Assembly (NCBI GenBank): GCA_030158485.1
Contig: JAOASS010000016.1
Location: forward strand, 20,585-84,584
Source of the DNA: Pseudobdellovibrionaceae bacterium
GTDB taxonomy: Bacteria; Bdellovibrionota; Bdellovibrionia; Bdellovibrionales; Bdellovibrionaceae
Length of the DNA stretch: 64,000 bases
Direction of reading: 5' to 3'
Part shown: positions 37,292-46,743 of the stretch, piece by piece
Numbering within the stretch: position 1 is the stretch's first letter
How the letters are laid out: each line of letters begins with the position of its first letter
The notes under the pieces: generated by a model
What the model was told of the DNA's origin: nothing
Databases searched by the model: none
What the model saw: the letters and a program-made list of their open reading frames with translations, nothing else
Translations under genes and position numbers: made by a program

Positions 37292-38543
37292 TAACTTAAA
37301 AAAATTCCTTCTCAGCAGAAGAATGTGGGTTGTATTATTAATGGGTTTTTCAAGTGGATTGCCACTTTTGCTGACGGGTGGAACGCTCAAGACTTGGCTT
37401 GCCAGAGAACAAGTTGATATCAGCACAATTGGTTATTTTAGTTGGGTAGGTATGGCCTATTCGCTTAAGTTTTTCTGGGCACCATTTCTAGATCGTTATC
37501 GCTTATTCTTTTTTGGAAGAAGAAGGTCTTGGATTTTAGTCACACAAATATTAATAGGCCTTTGTTTATTTCAGTTGAGCTCACTCAATCCGACAAGTGC
37601 TTTAACAATGATGGCTATTTTATCTGTTGTTATCGCCTTTCTAAGTGCGACCCAAGATATCGCGATTGATGCTTACCGCAGAGAAATTCTTGAAGACGAA
37701 GAAATGGGATTGGGATCCACACTAACTCAGTATGGTTATAGGCTTTCGATGCTTTTAACTGGTGGACTTGGAATTGGACTTGTTGGAACAGAAGGAATTA
37801 ATTTAACATGGAATCAACTTTATATCTTAATGGCAGTTATCATGCTGGCCTGCACAGTTGTGACATGGATTGCACCGGAACCGAAAGAAGTTGATAATCA
37901 ACCCCAAAGTTTAAAGTCTGCAGTCTTAGATCCATTTCGCGAGTTTTTCACAAGAGAAAAAGCGGGCCTTATTTTATGTTTTGTTTTTCTTTTTAAATTA
38001 GGCGATGCGCTTTCTGCATCTATGTTGAATCCTTATTATGTCGAAATGGGCTATACAAATTTAGATATCGGATTTATCGCGAAAACAGTAGGGCTTATTT
38101 CAGTATTATCAGGTCTTTTAATCGGTGGCTTGATTATTTTTCGACTTGGTATTTTAAAGTCACTTTGGATTTTTGGAATTTTACAAGCATTGTCGACAGC
38201 TGGATTTTCAATCATTGCTTTTACGGGTCCGGAAAAATGGGCATTAGCATTAGCCGTTGTCTTTGAAGATATATCAGCAGGAATGGGTAGCGCAGCATTC
38301 ATTGCTTATCTTTCAACTATTACAAATAAAAAATTTACCGGGACTCAGTTTGCTCTTTTATCCGCATTAGCTACTTTGGGAAGAAATTTCTTTTCAGGTT
38401 TTTCAGGAGATATGGTGAAATTTTTAGGTTGGGCGCCGTTTTTTTGGACATGTGCACTGATTGCAATTCCCGGTCTTATTATGCTGTGGTTTATTCAGAA
38501 AGATATGAGTTCAATTAGCAAATCATCAGAAGCTGGGCTTTAA
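37281..38543 (+). CDS. ampG: AmpG-like muropeptide permease (MFS)
   Basis: A 420-residue MFS protein of about 12 helices with AmpG blocks: GFSSGLPLLLTGGTLKTWL, YSLKFFWAPFLDRY, and ATQDIAIDAYRREIL. AmpG imports GlcNAc-anhydroMurNAc peptides released from the cell wall. The start lies within the deaminase gene. In a predatory bacterium this would serve uptake of prey wall fragments, though own-wall recycling is equally possible. Confidence 0.88.
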   Translation: MGLDNLKKFLLSRRMWVVLLMGFSSGLPLLLTGGTLKTWLAREQVDISTIGYFSWVGMAYSLKFFWAPFLDRYRLFFFGRRRSWILVTQILIGLCLFQLSSLNPTSALTMMAILSVVIAFLSATQDIAIDAYRREILEDEEMGLGSTLTQYGYRLSMLLTGGLGIGLVGTEGINLTWNQLYILMAVIMLACTVVTWIAPEPKEVDNQPQSLKSAVLDPFREFFTREKAGLILCFVFLFKLGDALSASMLNPYYVEMGYTNLDIGFIAKTVGLISVLSGLLIGGLIIFRLGILKSLWIFGILQALSTAGFSIIAFTGPEKWALALAVVFEDISAGMGSAAFIAYLSTITNKKFTGTQFALLSALATLGRNFFSGFSGDMVKFLGWAPFFWTCALIAIPGLIMLWFIQKDMSSISKSSEAGL

Positions 38544-39586
38544 GGATTTTTAGTACGGCAAATATGGCCTGGATGAAGAAAAGAATCTGCTTGAGTTGAA
38601 AACTCAGTTCTTATACTAGCAAGTCCACGTTTATAACGTGATGATAATTCTTGTAAGCAATCGTTTAATTGATTCATTGAAGTGTAAGTGTATTTTCCAT
38701 CTTGAGATTTATAACCTAAAAATGGAAATGGTAACCCATGGGAATTCTCTAACGTACTCATTCCATAGTTTAGACTTTTACTTGGAAGAAGAGCCATCAC
38801 TTTTAAATAAGAACCAGCATGGCTGCGTTGAGTAATTTCATTCATCCAATATTCGAAATAAGTGAATTTATTCTTACGAATAAATTCAGCTTGTTCGTTA
38901 AGAAATTGAGTAAAAAAGAACTTTCCTTCTGCAGACTTTTCGAATCCAAGATCAGATGAAAATCTTAAGATTGTTTGCTTTTCTGCTAAATACTTTATGA
39001 AATCTGTTTTAAAATTCCAACGCTCAGGATTTGATCTGATCGGTAAGTCTTGTATGGCTTGAGCTACTAAGCTGGATTTTGGAAGGTTGAATGTTACAGT
39101 TAATAGTTTTTGGCTTTCTAGTGGCATTGATCTTTTTTCACAGGGGATTTGTGAAAAACTATTTGCAATCGTTTCAGCTTCTAAAATGGAATAGCTTAAG
39201 ATTAAATAAGTAATTCCATCTAAATCTTTCGTTATCTCGGCTTTGGGGTAATCGCCACGTTTGACTTCAATAATGTGTATTTTATTTTGTAATGACACAT
39301 TAGATCTTAATTTTTCCAAAGTTGAAAAGACAGCTTCTGACCAAACAGGTTCTTTTAAAATTTTACAACTTTCCTGAGCTTGAATGTAAGAAACATCATG
39401 GAATGTTGAATCTGGAAATTGAAACATAATTCTATTTTGAGCAGCCCATTTCAATAATTGTACTTTAGATGTATTGAATTCAAATAATGTACTATTGGGT
39501 TGGCGTGAGGTTTTCGTAGACTGACAAGCTAATAAAAAAAATGCACACACTAAAAGAAAAATTCGCAAAGTATTTTGTTTCAACAT
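38540..39586 (-). CDS. Lipoprotein of unknown function
   Basis: A 348-residue protein with a lipoprotein signal (FFLLACQSTK; Cys21 lipidated). Aromatic-rich alpha/beta-looking body without a motif I recognise; four further Cys residues are present, perhaps forming disulfides. It converges on the ampG gene with a 4-base overlap. Confidence 0.55.
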   Translation of the reverse strand: MLKQNTLRIFLLVCAFFLLACQSTKTSRQPNSTLFEFNTSKVQLLKWAAQNRIMFQFPDSTFHDVSYIQAQESCKILKEPVWSEAVFSTLEKLRSNVSLQNKIHIIEVKRGDYPKAEITKDLDGITYLILSYSILEAETIANSFSQIPCEKRSMPLESQKLLTVTFNLPKSSLVAQAIQDLPIRSNPERWNFKTDFIKYLAEKQTILRFSSDLGFEKSAEGKFFFTQFLNEQAEFIRKNKFTYFEYWMNEITQRSHAGSYLKVMALLPSKSLNYGMSTLENSHGLPFPFLGYKSQDGKYTYTSMNQLNDCLQELSSRYKRGLASIRTEFSTQADSFLHPGHICRTKNP

Positions 39587-39699
39587 TTATTCACCTAGAT
39601 ATCAGCATATGACAAGTTTTGCCAAAGACTGATTTTCTTCGGAATAATAGTACAAATTCTAGAAGGAAGACCTGGATTTGCTTGTCAGAATCAATAGGA

Positions 39700-40776
39700 T
39701 TATATTTTAGGTGTTTGTGCTGACTCTAGGTGAATTGTTTGTGTTGGGAAAGCAAAACCTATGTCTAGCTTTTCAGCTATTTTGAGAATCTCCAATAAAA
39801 CATTTTGTTGGATTTCAAGTTCTTCCTGGAGCGTATTTTTTGGAATAAAAAACTGTACTAAAATTTGAAGATTAAAATCTCCCAGGTTATTAAAATAAAC
39901 TCGAATATCATTTTTCAGAATCAAGGGATGTTGATGAAGACTGTATTTTATTGAATCGATAAATCCTACAAGATCTTCAGTTGAAGTGTCATATGTGACA
40001 CCCAAAGTGTGTTTGATTCTAATAGACGAGCGCACCCCGAGGTTATCAATTTTTTCTTTGGCCATAGTGGAGTTAGGAATCGTTACAAGAGAGTTGTATA
40101 AAGTTCTGATTCGAGTCGAGCGAAAGCCAATTTCTTCGACAACACCTTCTGTGTCAGCAATTCGAATATGGTCCCCTACTTGAAATGGTTGATCCAAGAA
40201 TATTGTAATCGAGCCGAAAACGTTAGCTGCGGTGTCTTGTGCAGCAAGAGCTAATGCTAAGCCGCCAAGTCCAAGACCTGCTAAAAGTGAAACAACGTTA
40301 AATCCAAGGCTTTGAAGCGCTATTAATGACCCTAAAACAATCACTAAAATTTTGATAAATTTTCGAGCCAGAGGCACAAGCTGGTCATCAAGAGTCGTTT
40401 CTGTTTTATTTGCCGCACGCTGAAGGTAGAGCCCTGCCGCATCGGCTAGTTTATAAGCAATACAAAATAGCAAGTAAGTCTGAAAAACTTGAACAGCAAT
40501 ATAAAAATATTTATTAGTTTTTAAGGGAAAATCTAAAATATCTAAAATTGCATGCCAAATAAATGTCAGAAGAACCCAGCTCAAAACTTGACCCAAGTTT
40601 AAGCTATGAAGATCTTGTAAAAATTCATTTTGTGTTCTGTTTTTAAGGGACTTGAGCAACTTATCTAAAAGACTTTTAAAAAGCTTCGCAACTGCAATAC
40701 TTAAGAAGATTGTCGCTAAAATAAGGACCCATTTCCAATTAGCTATCCATAAATCAGTTTCTTTTAAAAGTTCCAT
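39700..40776 (-). CDS. Small-conductance mechanosensitive channel, MscS family
   Basis: A 358-residue channel with four to five helices. The pore helix reads LLAGLGLGGLALALAAQDTAANVFGS, and the beta domain follows with QVGDHIRIADTEGVVEEIGFRSTRIRT and an ENP/PNS-like LVTIPNSTMAKEKIDN. It opens under membrane tension to release solutes. It stands alone and is divergent from the S1 protease gene. Confidence 0.93.
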   Translation of the reverse strand: MELLKETDLWIANWKWVLILATIFLSIAVAKLFKSLLDKLLKSLKNRTQNEFLQDLHSLNLGQVLSWVLLTFIWHAILDILDFPLKTNKYFYIAVQVFQTYLLFCIAYKLADAAGLYLQRAANKTETTLDDQLVPLARKFIKILVIVLGSLIALQSLGFNVVSLLAGLGLGGLALALAAQDTAANVFGSITIFLDQPFQVGDHIRIADTEGVVEEIGFRSTRIRTLYNSLVTIPNSTMAKEKIDNLGVRSSIRIKHTLGVTYDTSTEDLVGFIDSIKYSLHQHPLILKNDIRVYFNNLGDFNLQILVQFFIPKNTLQEELEIQQNVLLEILKIAEKLDIGFAFPTQTIHLESAQTPKI

Positions 40777-41031
40777 GAATCAAAGGTCCTGGGTTTTAGT
40801 GCGCTTGAACAGCTATAACATGCATTGTCGAAAGATTTGTTAACAAAAAGTCATCACATCACCTAGGTCACACGCATGAGTGTTCCAATCGCTTAACTTT
40901 TTAAAAGAAGAATGAGCGAAACTCTTGTCTAACATTTGGTCAGAATTAAAGAGACTACAAGCTTTTACATTTATATTAGACAATTTCTATAAATTATCAT
41001 TTTTTGAAATGAGTTATGCTAAAAATTAAAA

Positions 41032-41853
41032 ATGTTTTCAAAAATAATCAGCTTACTTTGTATACAATTTATAATTGCTTGTGCACCTAGCAATCAAAAA
41101 TTATCTGTCCTTGAATCAAATGAAAATACCGGTACAGCTATTATTGGTGGTAAATCAGTAGAATTCGGCGACTATAAGTTGAGTTCTGTGGTCGGCATCA
41201 AAATAATGGAATCATTTTCAAATCAATTGATAGCAGTTTGCACTGGCACTTTGATTGCTCAAGATATTGTGGTGACGGCTGCTCATTGCGTAGCGGAAAT
41301 GCCAGCAAGTGTTACTTTTTTAATTTATTTCGGAACTAGCTTAACAGATCAGAAAAAAATTTCGGCAGTTAGAACTGCAATAAAAAAACAGATTCATCCA
41401 AAGTATTCAGTTAATAAGGAAGAAAATGGTTATGATATTGCCCTGTTAAAAATTTCGGAACCAGCACCTGTTTATATTAAGCCAGCGGCTTTAATGAAAG
41501 ATTCTTCAAAAATAAAATGGGGCCAAAAATTAACTGTAGCGGGATATGGTTACACTTCGATTGTTGACTCGCGAAATCAGGGAATTATTAGAAATTTAAA
41601 GCAAGCTCAAGTAAAAATTGGAAAAAGTTGGTTTTCTGAAACAGAATTTCAGGTTTTTCAATTCATGAATGGTATTTGTTCTGGTGATTCGGGTGGTCCT
41701 GCTTTTTTAGAAGAAAATGGTGAATTAAAATTAGCCGGCATTACCAACCGAGCAATGAGCAACGGCCTTATCAGCTGTATTATTTCAAGTTATTTCTTAA
41801 GAGTCGATAAAATGAATGATTGGATTCAGCAAACCTCGAAACAGCTTCACTGA
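41032..41853 (+). CDS. Chymotrypsin-fold serine protease (S1), predicted lipoprotein
   Basis: Lipobox FIIAC (Cys17), then a typical S1 catalytic domain: IIGG activation-like start near 37, TAAHC (His85), YDIALL (Asp135) and CSGDSGGP (Ser220). The position six before the catalytic Ser, which sets P1 preference, is Gly214 rather than Asp, so preference for Lys/Arg is not expected. It should be anchored on the periplasmic or outer face of the envelope. A terminator follows. Confidence 0.9.
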   Translation: MFSKIISLLCIQFIIACAPSNQKLSVLESNENTGTAIIGGKSVEFGDYKLSSVVGIKIMESFSNQLIAVCTGTLIAQDIVVTAAHCVAEMPASVTFLIYFGTSLTDQKKISAVRTAIKKQIHPKYSVNKEENGYDIALLKISEPAPVYIKPAALMKDSSKIKWGQKLTVAGYGYTSIVDSRNQGIIRNLKQAQVKIGKSWFSETEFQVFQFMNGICSGDSGGPAFLEENGELKLAGITNRAMSNGLISCIISSYFLRVDKMNDWIQQTSKQLH

Positions 41854-41903
41854 ATGGAGTTTTGTTCTATCAATCGTTCTGCTTGATATATTGAATGAGA
41901 ATC

Positions 41904-41944
41904 GACAAGACCAAGATTGAATTTTTTTCTTGTCTATTTTTTTG
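41904..41944 (+). terminator. Probable rho-independent terminator after the S1 protease
   Basis: GACAAGA (41904-41910) and TCTTGTC (41928-41934) are perfect inverted arms followed by TATTTTTTTG. The 17-base loop is long for a terminator, which lowers confidence. Confidence 0.55.
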
Positions 41945-42045
41945 ATACATCCAGTAAGGAGTTCAAGCCAGGTGTTTTGAGAAAGCTTATATTGGTAGAA
42001 GAGTCGGCACAGGGGTTGCTTTTGTTATTTGTGGGGTAGGTGTTC

Positions 42046-43587
42046 ATGGGGACTTGGATCAAAGGGTTGATCCTTTTTACGTTTATTTTGGGGATTTTAA
42101 TTGGCAGTGCAGTTGAGCATTCCGATGACGCTCCATCAGCCGAATCGTACTGGTTTCAAACAGGTCTGTCGAATCAGGATCTATTTCAATTTGTTCAAGA
42201 TTCAACTTGTCACAGTTCAGATCGGTATTTACTCGCATGTTTAAACGCAATTCAACAAGTTGCAATCAGGCATGGCATTATTTTAGTTCCCGAAAAAGGC
42301 TTTCAAAAAGTTTCATTAGAAAGAAATTTCGAGTTTAATGAAAAAGATCTTTTGAGTCCTTGGCAAGAAACTATCAAGTTGCGCAATGAGCGACAAATTA
42401 TTTTAGATTTCCAAAGTCTTTGGAGAGAGCTTGAAAGTAAGTATATTAATTCTTCCAAAAAACCGATGATGGTTGGCCTTGCTTTAAATGGATTTCTATC
42501 CGTTTTTCGAGACCCTCACACTTATTTAATACCACTGGATTATTACAAGCAGATTGTCGCGAGTTCAGATTACAAAACTTCATCTTATGGTTTCGTTATA
42601 ACAAAGTTGCAAAATAAATTTATTATCAAAAAAGTGATACCCGGGTCTCCATCAGATTTTGTCGGTTTGAAGCGCGGTCAGGTTGTGATCCGAATTAACG
42701 ACTGGAATCTGGAAGGCATGTCACTTAATATATTGAATGAAAAAATAAGAAGTGAAAAGTCTTCTGACATTCAAATTTCTGTCTTAACTAGGCGTGGAAA
42801 AGTATCCACACTTTCAATTAAGAAATCGAACCAAGCGTTATCAACCGTTCATTTAAAATTTTTAGATACTAGCACGCCCACTGCGCTATTAACATTGGAT
42901 CGTTTTTCTAGAAAATCATGTGATAAAGTCAAAGTGGCTTTATCTGCAGTGAAAAAAATGGCAGTTCAAAATTTGATTCTTGATTTGCGTGACAATCCTG
43001 GTGGGCAAATGGATGAAGCTGGATGTATCGCAGGTTTATTTACGGGACCCGATAAAAAGATTTTCTCTGTTCGTTACTTACAAAATAAAGAAAAAAACGA
43101 ATCTTATATATCTGACGAAGAAAAAGTTTATGCAGGTCGTATCGTTGTTCTAGTCAATAGAGGGACAGCAAGTGCGTCTGAAATTCTGGCAGGGGCCTTG
43201 AGGGAGTACAATCAAGCCATTCTAGTCGGAGAAAAAACTTTTGGTAAAGGGTCTTTTCAAGAGGGTGATTTATGGAGTCTCAACCCAAGAGTGGCTCTTT
43301 TTGAGACAAAAGGTTTTTACTACTTAGCTTCTGGTTTTTCGCCTCAAAAAATTGGTTTGAGCCCAGATTTGTCAGTGGAGTCACCCAATGGCGGCAGTCG
43401 CGAAGCAGGTCAGTATTGGAATAGCTTAGAGCTATCGCAAACAGAAGCTGAGCCTATGCCCCCTGGCCTTCCTTTTGAATCATGTAGTTCTGTGGATCAG
43501 ATTTCTGGCAATCCGGATGATCCTGAAATGATAAAAGCTCAGCAAGCCTTAAATTGCTGGGGGGTTGCACAAGTCTCTGGAGGATAA
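42046..43587 (+). CDS. C-terminal processing protease (S41) with PDZ domain
   Basis: An exported Ser/Lys protease (513 residues). Hydrophobic signal segment at the N-terminus (ILFTFILGILIGSAVE), a PDZ domain about 180-265 (VIPGSPSDFVGLKRGQVVI), then the catalytic core: LILDLRDNPGGQMDEA, RGTASASEILAGAL (Ser) and GEKTFGKGSFQ (Lys). The tail of about 60 residues after the core is Pro/Ser-rich with two Cys. ATG at 42046 was preferred to GTG at 42040. It is followed at once by an esterase gene. Confidence 0.92.
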   Translation: MGTWIKGLILFTFILGILIGSAVEHSDDAPSAESYWFQTGLSNQDLFQFVQDSTCHSSDRYLLACLNAIQQVAIRHGIILVPEKGFQKVSLERNFEFNEKDLLSPWQETIKLRNERQIILDFQSLWRELESKYINSSKKPMMVGLALNGFLSVFRDPHTYLIPLDYYKQIVASSDYKTSSYGFVITKLQNKFIIKKVIPGSPSDFVGLKRGQVVIRINDWNLEGMSLNILNEKIRSEKSSDIQISVLTRRGKVSTLSIKKSNQALSTVHLKFLDTSTPTALLTLDRFSRKSCDKVKVALSAVKKMAVQNLILDLRDNPGGQMDEAGCIAGLFTGPDKKIFSVRYLQNKEKNESYISDEEKVYAGRIVVLVNRGTASASEILAGALREYNQAILVGEKTFGKGSFQEGDLWSLNPRVALFETKGFYYLASGFSPQKIGLSPDLSVESPNGGSREAGQYWNSLELSQTEAEPMPPGLPFESCSSVDQISGNPDDPEMIKAQQALNCWGVAQVSGG

Positions 43588-43588
43588 C

Positions 43589-44242
43589 ATGATCAAAACA
43601 GATTTATTTAGATCACATTTTATTGCCTCTCAAAAAGTTTCTAATAAGCTGATGATTGTTTTTCATGGAAGAGGCGACAGCTTAAAGCCTTTTAAAGTAT
43701 TCAACCAAGAACTTGGATTAACTGACATTAATTATCTTCTTTTAAATGCACCACGAAAATACAGAGGTGGTTATAGTTGGTACGGCGAGCCTCCTTATGA
43801 GGCAGATGGCGTTAAGAAAGTCAGAGAAAAAATATTTCAATTACTTGAAAGTCTTCAATTGCAAGGTTGGGATGCTGAAAACATATTTCTTTTAGGATTT
43901 TCACAGGGCTGTCTCGTGAGTGCTGATGTAGCACTTCATTACCCACGTAAATTGGGCGGAGTCGTCGGAGTTAGTGGCTACTTCCATTTTTTTCCGCGCT
44001 GGAGAACAAAACTTAACAAGCAAAATAGGCAAACTCCTTGGTTGTTTACTCACGGTCGAAAAGATGATGTCTTAGCGATCCACGACACGCGACACGGCGT
44101 TAACAAGCTACAAAGTGAAGGTCTTAAAGTTTCCTGGATTGAAAGCGATAAGCGGCATGTTTTTTCTGAACAAGATTATCCAGTTATACGTAAATGGGTC
44201 AAAAATCAGATGTCGTCTTTGAACTCTAAAACGATATTTTGA
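43589..44242 (+). CDS. Phospholipase/carboxylesterase family alpha/beta hydrolase (YpfH-like)
   Basis: A 217-residue serine esterase with IVFHGRGDS, nucleophile GFSQGC, acid in HGRKDDVL and His in DKRHVFSEQ, the complete triad of the abhydrolase_2 group. No signal peptide. GGAGGATAAC lies across the S41 protease stop one base upstream, so the two are co-translated. Its end overlaps the oppositely oriented SelO-like gene by 37 bases. Confidence 0.85.
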   Translation: MIKTDLFRSHFIASQKVSNKLMIVFHGRGDSLKPFKVFNQELGLTDINYLLLNAPRKYRGGYSWYGEPPYEADGVKKVREKIFQLLESLQLQGWDAENIFLLGFSQGCLVSADVALHYPRKLGGVVGVSGYFHFFPRWRTKLNKQNRQTPWLFTHGRKDDVLAIHDTRHGVNKLQSEGLKVSWIESDKRHVFSEQDYPVIRKWVKNQMSSLNSKTIF

Positions 44243-46056
44243 ATCTGTTGAATAATTTGAACGGGAACGAGGGTCTTGGTAAATTCTTTTTTATAAAATC
44301 GACTTAAAACAACTTCAGGCATATCTAAGTGATCTGTAATCAGTCTGTCGATGACTCTTTGAATTCCTTGTGGGGTCATTCCTTTTTTCTTTTCTTGTAA
44401 AATAAAATCAACAATATTAATTAAGGCATTTCCTGTGATTCTTTTTTTTGAATTTAAAATAACAGAACGTTCATTAATTCTTTCCAAAATAATTTTTTGA
44501 GAAGACTTTTTTATTCCAACTTGAATGAGTCGTAAGTAAACAGCTTGTAGTTTTTGAACTTTAAGTTCGTGTTTAGAGCTCATCTTGCTGTCGCGATTTT
44601 TTGCAAAACTTGAAAGCATTAATTTATATATTTGGCCAGCAGGCAAGGGGCTCGAATTTTTGAGAAGGTGGGCTGGGATTTCTCGTAAAAAATCGCGCAT
44701 ATTAAATAATGGAAAATGATCGATTCCATCCGAAACTTTTTGAATTGTCCCACTAATTTTTGCTCTTTCAAAGTATGAATAAATTTTATCAAATTCTTCA
44801 AAAAGACCAGGTTGTTCTAAAATTAATTTTCTGTGATCTGGATCAAATCCAACTCTGTATAAGAGCCGTTCAGCTCGGGCTTTAGCAAAATTTTTATTGA
44901 ACCCCATTACAACTGAATGCTTAGCAAAATATCGAAGTGGTTTTTTTCTGCCAGTTTTTACGTAATCAACAAGTTGACAAAAAACTTGAACAATTAAGCG
45001 TGCCTTTGATCTCTGTTCATTCAGATTAGTCGAAAATCGTTCGACATCATCATAACGATATTCATCGTGTCGGGTTCCAAACTGTCGGACACTTCCATAA
45101 TCTATAATTCCAGCATTAGTCAGAACGTTATCTCCGTCCCAATCAAGCCAAGCAAATATATAATCGATATCTAATTGAGCACAAAACTCAGCAAAAGAGT
45201 GTCCGATTTTATCTAAAGCAAGATCATAGATTGATTTAGTCTTAGTCACCATAACCCAATCTTTATTTTGCAGTTGTCGGTCAATATAGTAATCAAAAGC
45301 TGATTTGAGATCAGCATGTCGCTCCATTTTAAGAAGCCGAAATAAATGAGCGGGCCGAATCAAGTTTTTAGAAGCTCTGACTCCGATTCCAACGCCTTTA
45401 CCTAAATCGATAACACAAAGAACTCGTTCCGTATTAATTCCTTGAACATGAAAAGACTCGGCTAAGATAGCTGCACCAACAAGTTCATCGATTTCAGCAA
45501 GCCCACAGCCGTAGCCAAACTCGGTCCCACCTGTTTTAAGTGGTCTTTGTGCAGCGACAGCCCCCGGAGCTAAGCAAGTGACACCGGTTCCACGGCTTGA
45601 AACGTCCCAAGTTGAGCCTTTCGTAGAAACGGTACCGTTCCAAATACCTCGCCCGTCACCAGAAGTTTTTCCCTGTTTATTTTGGTGCTGCAATTGTAAA
45701 TAGCGAGTTGCCATGTATCGATTTGGTTTAATGGTTCGGGGGTCAAATCGTTTTTTTGACAGTTCATCGTACTCATTAATAATCTGAATAGAAAACGTTT
45801 CAATTATTTTCTTCTCAAGTTGTGTATTGAGTTGATGGGGATGACTTTCAGAAATTAAGCCCATTTCTTTAGCTAAAACGTAGTTGAAGTAAACGACTCG
45901 TCCTTGTTCAAGTTCTCGGACTCTGTAAGTTACGGCACCATCGGAAACAGCTTTAGCCCACGGGTGCTGACCATCTAAGTTACTAAACTTAGAATAGCAG
46001 TCGTGAAGTGTCTCCGTCGCATGCTGTTGTGATCGTGCTAGTGTTTTTTGACTCAT
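44206..46056 (-). CDS. Divergent SelO-like (UPF0061/YdiU) protein
   Basis: SelO is a pseudokinase that transfers AMP to proteins. This protein follows the SelO order: SGDGRGIWNG (136-139 DGRG), WDVSSRGTGVT, a helix with AEIDELVGAAILAE, GVGIGVRASKN, HLFRLLK and DGDNVLTNAGIIDYG (Asn312, Asp321). In canonical SelO the segment at 157-160 reads KGAG and its Lys is a nucleotide ligand; here Arg157 replaces it. The C-terminal 250 residues are long, helical and unlike standard SelO. ATG at 46056 preferred over TTG at 46062; no strong ribosome binding site. Confidence 0.6.
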   Translation of the reverse strand: MSQKTLARSQQHATETLHDCYSKFSNLDGQHPWAKAVSDGAVTYRVRELEQGRVVYFNYVLAKEMGLISESHPHQLNTQLEKKIIETFSIQIINEYDELSKKRFDPRTIKPNRYMATRYLQLQHQNKQGKTSGDGRGIWNGTVSTKGSTWDVSSRGTGVTCLAPGAVAAQRPLKTGGTEFGYGCGLAEIDELVGAAILAESFHVQGINTERVLCVIDLGKGVGIGVRASKNLIRPAHLFRLLKMERHADLKSAFDYYIDRQLQNKDWVMVTKTKSIYDLALDKIGHSFAEFCAQLDIDYIFAWLDWDGDNVLTNAGIIDYGSVRQFGTRHDEYRYDDVERFSTNLNEQRSKARLIVQVFCQLVDYVKTGRKKPLRYFAKHSVVMGFNKNFAKARAERLLYRVGFDPDHRKLILEQPGLFEEFDKIYSYFERAKISGTIQKVSDGIDHFPLFNMRDFLREIPAHLLKNSSPLPAGQIYKLMLSSFAKNRDSKMSSKHELKVQKLQAVYLRLIQVGIKKSSQKIILERINERSVILNSKKRITGNALINIVDFILQEKKKGMTPQGIQRVIDRLITDHLDMPEVVLSRFYKKEFTKTLVPVQIIQQIQNIVLEFKDDI

Positions 46057-46151
46057 CTTCAATTAACGTGTCGGTTCACTTTTTGAAGTCCTTAAATGAG
46101 ACATGAAAAACTAGACTTTATGACACAGACTTTGATCCCGATAATCTTTGT

Positions 46152-46733
46152 ATGAAAGCATTTTACTTCAACATTGTATTGATGATGGGTCTTGTCATGT
46201 GCGCAGGCATTCTAACAGCACAAGGCTTATCATATAAAACTTTAGCCACATGTAAAAAAAATTATGCAGAGATTTTTAAGTTTAAAAATCAGGACATAAC
46301 AAAATTATCTGAATTTCCACCTGGAGTTTATTTGGCTCGTTCGATTACACAAAGTTTAGAAAAATCTAATGAAAAGTATTTTTCATATCAATTCTTTTTA
46401 GAAGATTCTAAGCAAAGTCTTGATATTTGCTATGAAGGCGATCCAACCTCAGCGGTTCAAACACAAGCTTTTATTCCAACTTTGATAGATCAGAATACAA
46501 ATCAAAAATTAGGTCATACTTATTGGTCTATTTCTGCAGCTCTTGATAAGATAACCGGAGCCATTCAATCGAAAAGAAGTCTTATTCCAAATAAAGACTA
46601 TAAAAATGCCCTCATAAACCAAGGATATAAAATATTTTCTTCCCAAGTAAATCATGATATTTATCAAATCAGAATTGAAAGAGATGTCGCAAGCTGGAAG
46701 GAAACTATCATTATTACTTATGATCAGTTTTGA
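46152..46733 (+). CDS. Exported protein of unknown function
   Basis: A 193-residue product with a signal peptide (FNIVLMMGLVMCAGILTAQG). Two Cys (in TCKKN and DICYEG) could form a disulfide. No known motif. It is divergent from the SelO-like gene and converges on the ATP-grasp-like gene. Confidence 0.5.
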   Translation: MKAFYFNIVLMMGLVMCAGILTAQGLSYKTLATCKKNYAEIFKFKNQDITKLSEFPPGVYLARSITQSLEKSNEKYFSYQFFLEDSKQSLDICYEGDPTSAVQTQAFIPTLIDQNTNQKLGHTYWSISAALDKITGAIQSKRSLIPNKDYKNALINQGYKIFSSQVNHDIYQIRIERDVASWKETIIITYDQF

Positions 46734-46743
46734 ATCTCATCAA

